From contig CBDAVS010000010.1 of assembly GCA_965201085.1 (NCBI GenBank), positions 124,001-188,000 of the forward strand: DNA of 64,000 nt, written 5' to 3'. Below are positions 35,657-45,120 of the stretch, piece by piece. The notes beneath the pieces were generated by a model that was not told the DNA's origin, did not search any database, and worked only from the letters and a program-made list of their open reading frames with translations. The translations under genes and the position numbers were made by a program. Numbering within the stretch: the first letter of the stretch is position 1; each line of letters begins with the position of its first letter. Source of the DNA: JAPOUP01 sp965201085 (GTDB lineage: Bacteria > Pseudomonadota > Alphaproteobacteria > Rhodobacterales > Rhodobacteraceae).

Positions 35657-38611
35657 CTATCCATTCAAATCCAGCGCCGCGTTGACCAGCGCCTGTTGCT
35701 GTGCTTGGTGAGCGGAGGCAAGACCCGTCGCCGGCGAGGCCGAGGCCGGTCGGCCCGTGTAGACCGGGCGGGTGTGAGGGGCGTCGATCCGCTTCAGGAC
35801 CCATTCAATATTCGGTTCGATGAATGACCAGGCTCCTTGGTTCTTGGGTTCCTCCTGGCACCAGATCATCTCCGCGTTCCTGAAACGCTCGAGTTCGCTG
35901 ACAAGACTTCGGGCCGGGAAGGGATAGAACTGTTCCATCCTCAAAAGATAGATGTCATCGATCCCTTCGGCGTCCCGCCTGTCAAGAAGGTCAAAATAGA
36001 CCTTCCCCGAGCATATGACAACCCGCCTTATCCTAGCGTCCTCCACCAATTCGGTATCGGAGTTTCCTTTCTGGGCGTCATCCCAAAGAATCCTGTGAAA
36101 CGAGCTTCCGTCGACGAAGTCCGATGCCTCGGATATGCAGAGCCTGTGGCGCAGAAGCGATTTCGGGGTCATCAGCACCAGCGGCTTGCGGAAGCTTCGA
36201 TGCAGCTGGCGGCGCAGGATGTGAAAATAGTTGGCGGGTGTGGTGCAATTGGCAACGATCCAGTTGTTTTCGGCGCAGAGCTGCAGGAACCGTTCCAGAC
36301 GGGCGGAACTGTGCTCGGGTCCCTGACCCTCGAAGCCGTGGGGCAGCAGCATGACGAGACCCGACATCCTGAGCCATTTGCGCTCGCCGGAACTGATGAA
36401 TTGATCGAACATGATCTGTGCGCCGTTGGCGAAGTCACCGAACTGCGCTTCCCAAAGCGTCAGGGCATTCGGTTCGGCAAGCGAATAGCCGTATTCGAAC
36501 CCCAGCACGGCATATTCCGAAAGCATCGAATCGATGACATCGTATTTCGCCTGGCCCCCGCGGATTTCGTTGAGCGGGTAGTGGCGCTCTTCCGAGTCCT
36601 GATCGATGAAGGCGGAATGGCGCTGGCTGAACGTACCGCGCGTCGAATCCTGGCCCGAGAGCCGGACCGGATAGCCTTCGACAAGAAGCGAGCCGAACGC
36701 GAGCGCTTCGGCGGTCGACCAGTCAAACCCTTTCTGGCTTTCGAACATCCGTCGCTTGGTCTCGATGAGCCGCCCGACGGTACGGTGAAGCGGATAGCCT
36801 TCGGGCACCCGAGTCAACGCCGTGCCGATTTCATCCATGGTTTTCGTCGTGATGGCGGTCTTTCCGCGCTGGTATTCCTCGCTTTCGCGGTCAAGGTGGC
36901 TCCATTGCCCGTCAAGCCAGTCCGCCTTGTTCGGTCGATAGCTGCGACCGTTTTCGAACTCTTCGTTAAGGTGCGTCTGGAACGCGGCTTTCATGTCCTC
37001 GATCTCGACCTCGGGCATCAATCCGTCCCTGACCAGACGTTTGGAATACAGGTCGAGCGTCGTCCGGTGTTCCTTGATCCGGTTGTACATAACCGGATTC
37101 GTGAACATCGGCTCGTCACCTTCGTTGTGGCCAAACCGGCGATAGCAGAACATATCGATGACGACGTCTTTGTGAAATCGCTGCCGGAACTCGGTCGCGA
37201 CCTTGGCGGCGTGCACCACCGCTTCTGGGTCGTCGCCGTTGACGTGGAAGATCGGTGCCTCGACCATAAGCGCGATATCGGTCGGATAGGGACTGGACCG
37301 GGAGAAGTGGGGTGCCGTGGTAAACCCGATCTGATTGTTCACGACCAGATGCATCGTGCCTCCGGTCTTATGTCCGCGTAGCCCGGACAGGCCCAGGCAC
37401 TCCGCTACGACCCCCTGGCCCGCGAACGCGGCGTCGCCGTGCAGCAATACCGGAAGAACAGTGGTTCGGTTTTGATCGCCGAGCTGGTCCTGCTTGGCGC
37501 GGGCCTTGCCGAGAACGACGGGGTTGACGGCTTCCAGATGGCTTGGGTTGGCCGTGAGGCTGAGATGCACCTTGTTTCCATCGAACTCGCGGTCGGAGGA
37601 CGTGCCGAGATGGTATTTGACGTCGCCGGATCCGTCCACTTCATCGGGCTTGAAGTTTCCGCCCTGGAACTCGTTGAATATCGCCCGATACGGCTTGCCC
37701 ATCACGTTCGCGAGCACGCTGAGCCGTCCGCGGTGCGGCATCCCGATGACGATATCCCTGACCCCAAGCGCTCCGCCCCGCTTTATGATCTGTTCCATCG
37801 CCGGGATCAGCGCTTCGCCCCCGTCAAGGCCGAAACGCTTGGTTCCGGTGTATTTGACATGCAGGAATTTCTCGAAGCCTTCAGCTTCGACGAGTTTGTT
37901 CAGGATCGCTCTCCGCCCGTTCCGTGTGAACGCGATTTCCTTTCCCAGGCCCTCGATGCGTTCCTTAAGCCAACCCGCTTCATCGGGGTCCGAAATATGC
38001 ATGTATTGCAGAGCGAAAGTACCGCAATAGGTGCGCTTGACGATGTCAAGGATTTCATGAAGCGAGGCGAATTCCAGACCCAGCACATGATCAAGGAAAA
38101 TTTTCCTGTCCATATCGGCGGTCGAGAAGCCGTAGGTTTTGGGATCCAGTTCCGGGTGAGGGGTGTTGTCCTGCATGCCGAGCGGGTCGAGATCGGCCAC
38201 GAGATGGCCGCGGATCCGGTAGGCCCGGATCAGCATCAGGGTCCGCACGCTGTCCATGACCGCCCGCCGCACCTGGCCGTCGCTGATGTCGAAGCCTTTT
38301 TCCTGAGCCTTCGCCCTGATTCCGCTCTCGATACGGCGCGGCGTCGTTTCCCGCCATTGACCGTCGAACGCCGCCGTCAACTCGTCCGAAGGCAGGGGTG
38401 GCCAGTCGGAACGGGCCCATGACGGACCGTTCGCCTCTCGCCTGACATCGGCGAAATCATCTTCCATCTGACGGAAGAAGACTTTCCAGCCTTCTGCGAA
38501 AGTGTCCGGACCATTCGTATAGCGTGCGTAAAGCTGTGCCAGATATTCGGCGTTCTGTCCCTGCAGAAATGAGGACGAGTGAAAGGTTTCATTGGGAGTC
38601 TGTTCGGTCAT
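35657..38611 (-). CDS. sucA: 2-oxoglutarate dehydrogenase E1 component
   Basis: 984 residues, the full family length. The N-terminal anchor SSFLQGQNAEYLAQLYARYT, the region RIRGHLVADLDPLG, the catalytic GDAAFAGQGVVAECL and the thiamine site around NGDDPEAVVHAAKVA and FGHNEGDEPMFTNP are all intact. It decarboxylates 2-oxoglutarate and reductively succinylates the lipoyl domains of SucB. It lies in the order mdh, sucC, sucD, sucA, sucB, lpdA, all on the minus strand. Confidence 0.95.
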   Translation of the reverse strand: MTEQTPNETFHSSSFLQGQNAEYLAQLYARYTNGPDTFAEGWKVFFRQMEDDFADVRREANGPSWARSDWPPLPSDELTAAFDGQWRETTPRRIESGIRAKAQEKGFDISDGQVRRAVMDSVRTLMLIRAYRIRGHLVADLDPLGMQDNTPHPELDPKTYGFSTADMDRKIFLDHVLGLEFASLHEILDIVKRTYCGTFALQYMHISDPDEAGWLKERIEGLGKEIAFTRNGRRAILNKLVEAEGFEKFLHVKYTGTKRFGLDGGEALIPAMEQIIKRGGALGVRDIVIGMPHRGRLSVLANVMGKPYRAIFNEFQGGNFKPDEVDGSGDVKYHLGTSSDREFDGNKVHLSLTANPSHLEAVNPVVLGKARAKQDQLGDQNRTTVLPVLLHGDAAFAGQGVVAECLGLSGLRGHKTGGTMHLVVNNQIGFTTAPHFSRSSPYPTDIALMVEAPIFHVNGDDPEAVVHAAKVATEFRQRFHKDVVIDMFCYRRFGHNEGDEPMFTNPVMYNRIKEHRTTLDLYSKRLVRDGLMPEVEIEDMKAAFQTHLNEEFENGRSYRPNKADWLDGQWSHLDRESEEYQRGKTAITTKTMDEIGTALTRVPEGYPLHRTVGRLIETKRRMFESQKGFDWSTAEALAFGSLLVEGYPVRLSGQDSTRGTFSQRHSAFIDQDSEERHYPLNEIRGGQAKYDVIDSMLSEYAVLGFEYGYSLAEPNALTLWEAQFGDFANGAQIMFDQFISSGERKWLRMSGLVMLLPHGFEGQGPEHSSARLERFLQLCAENNWIVANCTTPANYFHILRRQLHRSFRKPLVLMTPKSLLRHRLCISEASDFVDGSSFHRILWDDAQKGNSDTELVEDARIRRVVICSGKVYFDLLDRRDAEGIDDIYLLRMEQFYPFPARSLVSELERFRNAEMIWCQEEPKNQGAWSFIEPNIEWVLKRIDAPHTRPVYTGRPASASPATGLASAHQAQQQALVNAALDLNG

Positions 38612-38709
38612 TTCACCTCACCTCTGGTCGAATCCTTCGATTTTGGCCGTCCGCCACGTCGCTGGAGGTGGTGATTTCGGGCGATACGGCGATTTACGCC
38701 TGGGTCGGG

Positions 38710-39591
38710 TCATCCGATCGCCTCGATGACGGCCTCGCCAAGGCCTGCGGGGCTATCGGCCACGATGATGCCCGCTGACCTCATTGCTTCTATTTTGTCT
38801 TCGGCGCCGCCTTTTCCACCAGCCACGATGGCGCCTGCATGTCCCATGCGACGGCCTGGCGGCGCGGTGCGGCCGGCGATGAAGCCCGCGATCGGTTTGC
38901 TGCGGCCCCTCCGCGCCTCGTCCTTCAGGAACTGGGCGGCGTCTTCCTCGGCGCTACCGCCGATTTCGCCGATCATGATGATCGATTCGGTCTCGCTGTC
39001 GGACAGGAACAGTTCAAGCGCGTCGATGTGCTCGGTGCCCTTGATCGGGTCGCCGCCAATGCCGATGCATGTTGACTGGCCCAGTTTGACGTCGGTGGTC
39101 TGCTTGACCGCCTCATAGGTCAGCGTTCCCGATCGACTGACCACACCGACCGAGCCCCGCCTATGGATATGCCCGGGCATGATGCCGATCTTACAGGCGT
39201 CAGGGGTGATGACGCCAGGGCAGTTGGGGCCGATGAGGCAGCTTGCCGAGCCGTCGAGCGCACGCCTGACATTGACCATATCAAGTACAGGAATGCCTTC
39301 CGTGATGCAGACGATCAATTCCATATCCGCGTCGATCGCCTCAAGAATCGAGTCGGCTGCGAAGGAGGGTGGAACGTAGATCACCGAGGCGTTGGCGCCG
39401 GTCTGCTCGACCGCTTCATGGACCGAGTTGAAGACAGGCAGCCCCAGATGCTCCATCCCGCCCTTTCCCGGCGTGACGCCACCCACCATCCTGGTACCGT
39501 AGGCGATCGCCTGCTCGGAGTGGAAAGTCCCCTGACTTCCGGTAAAGCCTTGACAGATGACCTTTGTGTTTTCGTCTACGAGCACAGCCAT
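38710..39591 (-). CDS. sucD: Succinyl-CoA synthetase alpha subunit
   Basis: 293 residues. The CoA-binding Rossmann part reads KVICQGFTGSQGTFHSEQAI and GGVTPGKGG; the phospho-histidine is in MGHAGAIVAGGKGGAEDKI. SCLIGPNCPGVITP is the middle signature. It forms succinate and ATP/GTP from succinyl-CoA together with SucC, whose gene ends about 100 bases upstream. Confidence 0.95.
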   Translation of the reverse strand: MAVLVDENTKVICQGFTGSQGTFHSEQAIAYGTRMVGGVTPGKGGMEHLGLPVFNSVHEAVEQTGANASVIYVPPSFAADSILEAIDADMELIVCITEGIPVLDMVNVRRALDGSASCLIGPNCPGVITPDACKIGIMPGHIHRRGSVGVVSRSGTLTYEAVKQTTDVKLGQSTCIGIGGDPIKGTEHIDALELFLSDSETESIIMIGEIGGSAEEDAAQFLKDEARRGRSKPIAGFIAGRTAPPGRRMGHAGAIVAGGKGGAEDKIEAMRSAGIIVADSPAGLGEAVIEAIG

Positions 39592-39689
39592 TCGGGATCT
39601 CTCCTGCTACCGTCGGTGCGGTTTCGTCTTCTGGAATTCCGGCGGGATCGCGGTGCATCCAATCGGTTGGATCGAAGGTTCGTCACGGA

Positions 39690-40883
39690 TCACCCCTTAA
39701 CGGCTTTCACGATCTTCTCGGCGCCATCCTTGAGGTTATCGGCGGCGATCACGTGCAGATCTGACTGAGTGATGATGCGCTTACCCTCCTCGACATTGGT
39801 GCCTTCCAGACGCACGACCAGCGGAACGTCCAGTCCGACTTCCTTGACCGCGTTCACGACGCCTTCGGCGATGATGTCGCAGCGCATGATGCCACCGAAG
39901 ATGTTGACAAGGATACCTTTGACGTTCGGGTCGGACGTGATGATCTTGAACGCTTCCTTCACCTTTTCCTTTGTCGCTCCACCACCGACATCAAGGAAGT
40001 TGGCGGGTTCGGAGCCGTATAGCTTGATGATGTCCATTGTCGCCATCGCCAGTCCGGCTCCGTTGACCATGCAGCCGATCTCGCCATCGAGCGCGATGTA
40101 ACTGAGATCGAATCTTGACGCTTCCAGTTCCTTTACATCTTCCTCCGAAACGTCCCGAAGATCGGCGATGTCGGGATGGCGGTGGACCGCGTTGCCGTCA
40201 AAACCCATTTTGGCGTCGAGACATTTCAGTTCACCCTCATCGGTCACAACCAGCGGATTGATCTCGATCATCTCCAGGCTTTTTTCGACAAACAGTCGGT
40301 AGAGCGAGCCTACGAGATCGATGCATTGCTTGATCTGTTTGCCCTCAAGTCCCAGCGTGAAGGCGATGCGGCGTCCATGGAAGCGCTGATAGCCGGTTGC
40401 GGGATCGACCGTGAGGGTTAGGATCTTTTCGGGTGAGGTCGCCGCGACTTCCTCGATATCCATTCCGCCTTCGGTCGAGCAGACGAATCCGACGCGTCCG
40501 GATCCACGGTCGACAAGAAGCGCGAGATACAGCTCACGCTCGATACCGCTTCCATTCTCGATGTAGATACGGTTGACCTGTTTACCGGCGGGTCCCGTCT
40601 GTCGCGTCACCAGCGTGCGGCCGAGCATCTTTTTCGCTTCCGCTTCCGCTTCCTCGACCGATCGGGCGATCCTGACGCCGCCCTTGTTTCCCGCTTCGGC
40701 TTCGAGAAACCTGCCTTTTCCGCGTCCGCCTGCATGGATCTGCGCCTTTACCACCCAGAGCGGGCCATCGAGGGCGCCCGCTGCGGTTTTGGCCTCTTCC
40801 GCGCGCAGAACCGGTCTGCCGTCGCCAACGGGGGCGCCGTAGCTATGAAGGAGCGCCTTTGCCTGATATTCGTGGATGTTCAT
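39690..40883 (-). CDS. sucC: Succinyl-CoA synthetase beta subunit
   Basis: 397 residues. The ATP-grasp N-terminus MNIHEYQAKALLHSYGAPV, the nucleotide loop WVVKAQIHAGGRGKGRFLEA and the C-terminal ligase end ANFLDVGGGATKEKVKEAF and ILVNIFGGIMRCDIIAEG are complete. It partners SucD. A 345-base gap separates it from mdh upstream. Confidence 0.95.
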   Translation of the reverse strand: MNIHEYQAKALLHSYGAPVGDGRPVLRAEEAKTAAGALDGPLWVVKAQIHAGGRGKGRFLEAEAGNKGGVRIARSVEEAEAEAKKMLGRTLVTRQTGPAGKQVNRIYIENGSGIERELYLALLVDRGSGRVGFVCSTEGGMDIEEVAATSPEKILTLTVDPATGYQRFHGRRIAFTLGLEGKQIKQCIDLVGSLYRLFVEKSLEMIEINPLVVTDEGELKCLDAKMGFDGNAVHRHPDIADLRDVSEEDVKELEASRFDLSYIALDGEIGCMVNGAGLAMATMDIIKLYGSEPANFLDVGGGATKEKVKEAFKIITSDPNVKGILVNIFGGIMRCDIIAEGVVNAVKEVGLDVPLVVRLEGTNVEEGKRIITQSDLHVIAADNLKDGAEKIVKAVKG

Positions 40884-41228
40884 GAGTCCGTTCCTCGGTC
40901 ACGGCGATCAGATTCCACCGCGGAATGTTCCAAGCGGCGACCCGTCCTTTCTGGCATGGGTTTCGGACGGAAATAAATCGCAAATTGGGCTTTACGTCGC
41001 ATTACTGGCAAAAAATTACCACAGTTGTGATCGCGCTCGGGCTGCGACCGATCCGGGGCATAACCGGCGAACCTCCGTCCTTCGATCAGCCGCCGAGGGT
41101 TATCGAAGGACAGGTTCCGAGACAACGTCGGTAGAAACGCACACCGCTGGATCGGTCGAGGTACTGCCGGTCCCGTCCTGGCGGCTCCGAAAAGCACCGG
41201 CATATCCGCCGAACGGTTGGGGGTGGGA
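40884..41228. other. Gap between mdh and sucC
   Basis: 345 bases without a credible gene. It probably carries the sucC promoter: an AT-richer patch lies at 40970-41030 and would sit about 100-150 bases before the sucC start on the minus strand. No repeat seen. Confidence 0.45.
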
Positions 41229-42191
41229 TTAGCCCAGACCGGACTCAATTCCCTTGCAGGCATCCACCAGTCCTTTCACCGCGTTTACGGATTTGTCGAA
41301 CATCGTCCGTTCATCTTCATTGAGCCTGATTTCGATGACTTTCTCGATCCCTCCGCTACCGATTACGGTCGGTACGCCGACATAGAGGCCGTTCAGTCCA
41401 TACGCGCCTTTCACATAAGCCGCACATGGGAGAACCCGTTTCTGGTCTTTAAGATAGGCTTCGGCCATTTCGATCGCCGATGTGGCGGGTGCGTAATAGG
41501 CGCTACCGGTTTTGAGGAGACCGACTATCTCGGCGCCACCGTCGCGGGTGCGCTGTATGACCGCGTCGAGTCTTTCCTGGCTGGACCAACCCATTTCGAC
41601 GAGATCCGGGAGGGGGATGCCGACAACCGTCGAATAACGGGAAAGCGGCACCATCGTGTCACCATGGCCACCGAGGACGAAGGCGGTCACGTCCCGCATG
41701 GAGACCTTGAACTCAAGGCTCAGGAAATGGCGTAAGCGGGCGGAATCAAGCACGCCGGCCATTCCGCAGACTTTTTCGTGTGGCAGCCCGCTGAACTCCC
41801 GCAGCGCCCATACCATGGCGTCGAGCGGGTTCGTTATGCAGATGACGAAGGCGTCGGGTGCGTTGTTTCGGATGCCATCGCCGACGGCTTTCATGACCTT
41901 GAGATTGATGCTGAGCAGGTCGTCCCGACTCATTCCGGGCTTGCGCGCCACGCCTGCGGTAACGATGCACACGTCGGCTCCGGCGATTCCGGCGTAATCA
42001 TCGGTGCCTGAAAGAGAGGCGTCAAAGCCCTCCGCCGGTCCGCTTTCCGCTACATCCAGCGCCTTGCCTTGGGGGACACCGTCAACGATATCGAAGAGAA
42101 CGATATCTCCGAGCTCTTTCATCGCGGCGAGATGGGCAAGGGTGCCTCCGATCTGCCCCGATCCAATGAGTGCGATTTTTGGTCTGGCCAT
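41229..42191 (-). CDS. mdh: Malate dehydrogenase
   Basis: 320 residues, lactate/malate dehydrogenase fold. The NAD site is KIALIGSGQIGGTLAHLAAM, the substrate loop has VARKPGMSRDDLL and NPLDAMVWAL, and the catalytic His is in FVLGGHGDTMVPLSRY. The arginines VARKPGMSR support malate rather than lactate. It is the first gene of the TCA-cycle block. Confidence 0.94.
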   Translation of the reverse strand: MARPKIALIGSGQIGGTLAHLAAMKELGDIVLFDIVDGVPQGKALDVAESGPAEGFDASLSGTDDYAGIAGADVCIVTAGVARKPGMSRDDLLSINLKVMKAVGDGIRNNAPDAFVICITNPLDAMVWALREFSGLPHEKVCGMAGVLDSARLRHFLSLEFKVSMRDVTAFVLGGHGDTMVPLSRYSTVVGIPLPDLVEMGWSSQERLDAVIQRTRDGGAEIVGLLKTGSAYYAPATSAIEMAEAYLKDQKRVLPCAAYVKGAYGLNGLYVGVPTVIGSGGIEKVIEIRLNEDERTMFDKSVNAVKGLVDACKGIESGLG

Positions 42192-42303
42192 ATGTCCGAT
42201 CCTTGGTCAGGTTGCCGAGCTGCCATTTGGTGGGTAATCCCATAGCGACATTCGCGCAAGGCTGTGGTGTGAGCAAAGTGGCGCATGCGGGTAGGAAACC
42301 GGG

Positions 42304-43056
42304 ATGGAGCTTGATCTGACGTTTTTTGCGGTAGCGGTTCCGGCGGTTCTGTTCGCCGGAATAGCCAAGGGGGGGTTCGGCTCCACCGCCGCCTTCGCCG
42401 CCACTCCGCTTCTTGCCTTGGTTCTTGAACCGGCCGAGGCGGTGGCGGTCATGCTCCCGTTGCTTCTCGTGATGGATCTCAGCGCCCTGCGGCCGTATTG
42501 GCGGCAATGGGAGCCGCGGGTTTCGTGGGTCCTTGTTCTCGGGGGAATACCCGGCGCGGTATTGGGGGCGCTGCTCATTCGACAAACCGATCCGGATGTA
42601 TTCCGTTTCCTGATCGGTCTGATCGCCCTGACTTTCGTGTTCCATCAGTTTGGAAAGAGCCGAGGCTGGATTCCGTCGACGAAGACGCCGATGACTGACC
42701 GTCTAGGGTTCCTGTTCGGCGTCGGAGCGGGCTTCACGAGTTTCATCGCGCATGCCGGCGGGCCCGTGGCCGCTGTCTACATGCTGTCCATGAAACTCAG
42801 AAAGCGGGAATACCAGGCGACGACCATCATCGTATTCCTGGCCAATAATCTGCTGAAATTCGTGCTCTATTCGCTGCTTGGTTTCTTTACGTGGCGGATC
42901 GCGGCGGCGGGTGTCTATCTGGCTCCCATTGCTGTTGCTGGCACGTTTATCGGGGTTTACCTGCATCGCGTTCTGTCCGAACGGGTTTATTTCGCCGTGG
43001 TTTACGTCTGTCTGACGCTTGCCGGGACCAAGCTGGTGTTCGATGCTTTGACATAA
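42304..43056 (+). CDS. TauE/SafE family sulfite exporter
   Basis: 250 residues with seven to eight hydrophobic segments. The repeated TauE/SafE pattern appears as AGIAKGGFGSTAAFAATPLL in the first half and GVGAGFTSFIAHAGGPVAAV in the second. These inner-membrane proteins export sulfite or organosulfur anions. It is convergent with soeCBA, a probable sulfite dehydrogenase, so both would limit sulfite in the cell; the functional link is inference. Confidence 0.85.
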   Translation: MELDLTFFAVAVPAVLFAGIAKGGFGSTAAFAATPLLALVLEPAEAVAVMLPLLLVMDLSALRPYWRQWEPRVSWVLVLGGIPGAVLGALLIRQTDPDVFRFLIGLIALTFVFHQFGKSRGWIPSTKTPMTDRLGFLFGVGAGFTSFIAHAGGPVAAVYMLSMKLRKREYQATTIIVFLANNLLKFVLYSLLGFFTWRIAAAGVYLAPIAVAGTFIGVYLHRVLSERVYFAVVYVCLTLAGTKLVFDALT

Positions 43057-43057
43057 G

Positions 43058-43074
43058 CGACCGAGTAGCGGTCG
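43058..43074 (+). terminator. Possible terminator hairpin after the TauE gene
   Basis: CGACCG-AGTAG-CGGTCG, a 6-bp stem right after the stop codon, followed by GTTATC. The stem is short and the T-run is poor, so the call is weak. Confidence 0.3.
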
Positions 43075-43124
43075 GTTATCCGCAGATTGTCATTTTTTAC
43101 AACGGTAACGTCGCGGTCCGATTC

Positions 43125-43307
43125 TCAGGTGTTTCGGTTCCTTCTTCCCGGCTCGAAGCCTCCCCTCAGCCAGCGAACGAAGCTACCCGCGTAAAGCGTG
43201 TAGGTATCCTTGGTGGTATTTGCCATAGGAGCATCGTCAACTTCCTCAAGATGAACTTCAAATGCCGCTTGGACCTGTTTAAGGCGGATCGAATCAATTC
43301 GATTCAT
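43125..43307 (-). CDS. Small protein with recombinase-like SAM domain pattern
   Basis: 60 residues from the ATG at 43307, preceded by AAGGGG. The end reads NTTKDTYTLYAGSFVRWLRG, which resembles the core-binding (SAM-like) domain at the N-terminus of tyrosine recombinases, but no catalytic domain follows. It could be a stand-alone DNA-binding protein or the stub of a lost integrase. Function unknown. Confidence 0.5.
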   Translation of the reverse strand: MNRIDSIRLKQVQAAFEVHLEEVDDAPMANTTKDTYTLYAGSFVRWLRGGFEPGRRNRNT

Positions 43308-43452
43308 TAGCGGATACCCCTTATCCCTGGGTTGCCAGAATGCTCCGAAGTGGGGAGTTGAGAAATTTGGCATGGGGTTATCTCGGAACTCCGCTGGTGA
43401 ATCAGTTTAGAGGCTTTCCCTACATTTTACAAATCCGAAAAACTGCCATCTC

Positions 43453-44328
43453 TCAGCGTTTGCCGTAGTAAAGCCCGACAACGTGCTCAGCCTCGGCGAA
43501 AAACAGCCAGCGCAAAGTGAATACACCGGCGATATGAGCACCGACCGCCGCCCAGATAACATTATAGTGGACCGCAGCGACCGGCAATAATGCCAAGGGC
43601 ATGAGAAACCCGAGGAGGATGGCTATACGGCGTAGCTTGCGCGAGTGGCGGCGGGCGATGACATGAACCATCTCGCGGGTCAGGTAGTTGTCGCCTGTAT
43701 GCGGAGATTCGAACGCGCGCACCGCACCTGAGCCGTTCAGACCTATCGCGGAGGCAAGCGTCGTACCGCTGGCCAGAAGGCGCGTGTCGCCGATTTTCCA
43801 GGCATGGACCTGTATCAGACTAGTGGCGGTAAGCAGCACGAATGCAATCCACACCATTTCGGACAGTAGGGCGCCGCCGCAGAGCGCAAGGAGCAGGAAT
43901 AGAGCGTTCGTGCTCCAGTGATTCCAACGCGGCACGGCCCTGATCTGAGCGTAGATCATCGAAGTCGCAATGACGGTCACGAGACAAAGGGCGGCAGCAA
44001 GCCAGCCTAAAGGCGGGAAACGTATATCGCAAAATGTGGCCAGCGCGGCATTCGCGCCTGTGACGGCGAGCGTTAAGCAGGCGAGCCAGCCCTCGCGCGA
44101 CAGCCATGAACTCCGCCACTGCGTGAATGCCTTCAAAGCGCGCTCCGGATGGCCGAGATGGAACGTGGACGCCACGAGGCCAGCAGAGGCAAGCGTCAGA
44201 CCACAGCCAAATCTCACTGCCGCTTCCCAGCCCGAAACGAATGGTAGGCCGAGGCAAAGAAATGCAAGGGTACCAAAACCAAGGCCGGACAGAGTGGTGA
44301 ACAGAATGATGGATTTCGCCGGGTGCAC
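43453..44328 (-). CDS. soeC: Sulfite dehydrogenase membrane anchor (SoeC; DmsC/NrfD-like)
   Basis: 291 residues from a GTG sharing a base with the soeB stop. About eight hydrophobic segments (for example SIILFTTLSGLGFGTLAFLC) fit the DmsC-type anchor that passes electrons to the quinone pool. FHLGHPERALKAFTQWRSSW is a typical DmsC-family signature. Third gene of soeABC. Confidence 0.78.
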   Translation of the reverse strand: MHPAKSIILFTTLSGLGFGTLAFLCLGLPFVSGWEAAVRFGCGLTLASAGLVASTFHLGHPERALKAFTQWRSSWLSREGWLACLTLAVTGANAALATFCDIRFPPLGWLAAALCLVTVIATSMIYAQIRAVPRWNHWSTNALFLLLALCGGALLSEMVWIAFVLLTATSLIQVHAWKIGDTRLLASGTTLASAIGLNGSGAVRAFESPHTGDNYLTREMVHVIARRHSRKLRRIAILLGFLMPLALLPVAAVHYNVIWAAVGAHIAGVFTLRWLFFAEAEHVVGLYYGKR

Positions 44329-45071
44329 TAAAGCCGCTCCAGCGCCTTGTCGAGCCAGGACAGGAAGCCTTTTGGCTCTTCGGCGACGGGTTCGAGGAAC
44401 GGGGCGAGCACATCGATTTCCTCGTCTTTCCCGCGTGGGGGAAGGTAGCGGTTGACCGGCCGAGTGCCCTGCTCCGGCATCAATTCATTTCCATTCCGGT
44501 CAGCGACGAGCCGCGACACCTCGGAGGAAGGATCCGAAAGATCACCGAAATGCCGCGCACCCGTCGGGCAGGTCCTGACGCAGGCTGGAACGCGGTCCTC
44601 TTCCGGTAGATTTTCGTTGTAGATGCGGTCCACACACAAAGTGCATTTCTTCATCACCTTCTCGACGGGATCCATCTCGCGCGCGCCGTAAGGGCACGCC
44701 CAGGCACAGAGACCGCAGCCAATGCAGTCGGTTTCGTTGACAAGGACAATTCCGTCCTCCGAACGCTTGTAACTGGCACCGGTCGGGCAGACCGTAACGC
44801 ACGGCGCGTCCTCGCAGTGGAGGCATGATTTCGGAAAATGCACCAGCTGGGCCGGAGCGCCTTCGCCGGGCTGGATTTCATAGGAATGGACGCGATTGAG
44901 GAAACTGCCCTCGGGATTGGACCCGTAGGCATTTAGATCCGCAAGAGGTGCACCGTAATTCTCGGTGTTCCAGCCCTTGCAGGCGACAACGCAGGCATGA
45001 CAGCCAACGCAGATGTCAAGGTCGATGACCAGCCCGAGGCTGCGTTCGGTCGAAGCCGGAAGGTCTGTCAT
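44328..45071 (-). CDS. soeB: Sulfite dehydrogenase iron-sulfur subunit (SoeB; DmsB-like)
   Basis: 247 residues with four cubane cluster motifs: CVGCHACVVACKGWN, CLHCEDAPCVTVCPTGA, CIGCGLCAWACPYGA and CTLCVDRI...CVRTCPTGARHF. The DmsB-type electron-transfer subunit connects SoeA to SoeC. The gap to soeA is 49 bases and contains a short hairpin (45088-45104). Confidence 0.85.
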   Translation of the reverse strand: MTDLPASTERSLGLVIDLDICVGCHACVVACKGWNTENYGAPLADLNAYGSNPEGSFLNRVHSYEIQPGEGAPAQLVHFPKSCLHCEDAPCVTVCPTGASYKRSEDGIVLVNETDCIGCGLCAWACPYGAREMDPVEKVMKKCTLCVDRIYNENLPEEDRVPACVRTCPTGARHFGDLSDPSSEVSRLVADRNGNELMPEQGTRPVNRYLPPRGKDEEIDVLAPFLEPVAEEPKGFLSWLDKALERL

Positions 45072-45120
45072 GTTTGGGCACCGCTGCGCCGGACTCGAAC
45101 CGGCAGGGATCTAGGGATGG

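Noticed and set aside
36000..38422. Long plus-strand frames over sucA
   Set aside because: They are shadows of the highly conserved sucA gene on the other strand.
45088..45104. tRNA T-arm-like hairpin (GCCGG-TTCGAGT-CCGGC on the minus strand) between soeA and soeB
   Set aside because: No acceptor, D or anticodon arm can be built around it in the 49-base gap, so it is not a tRNA. It may be chance or an mRNA stem.
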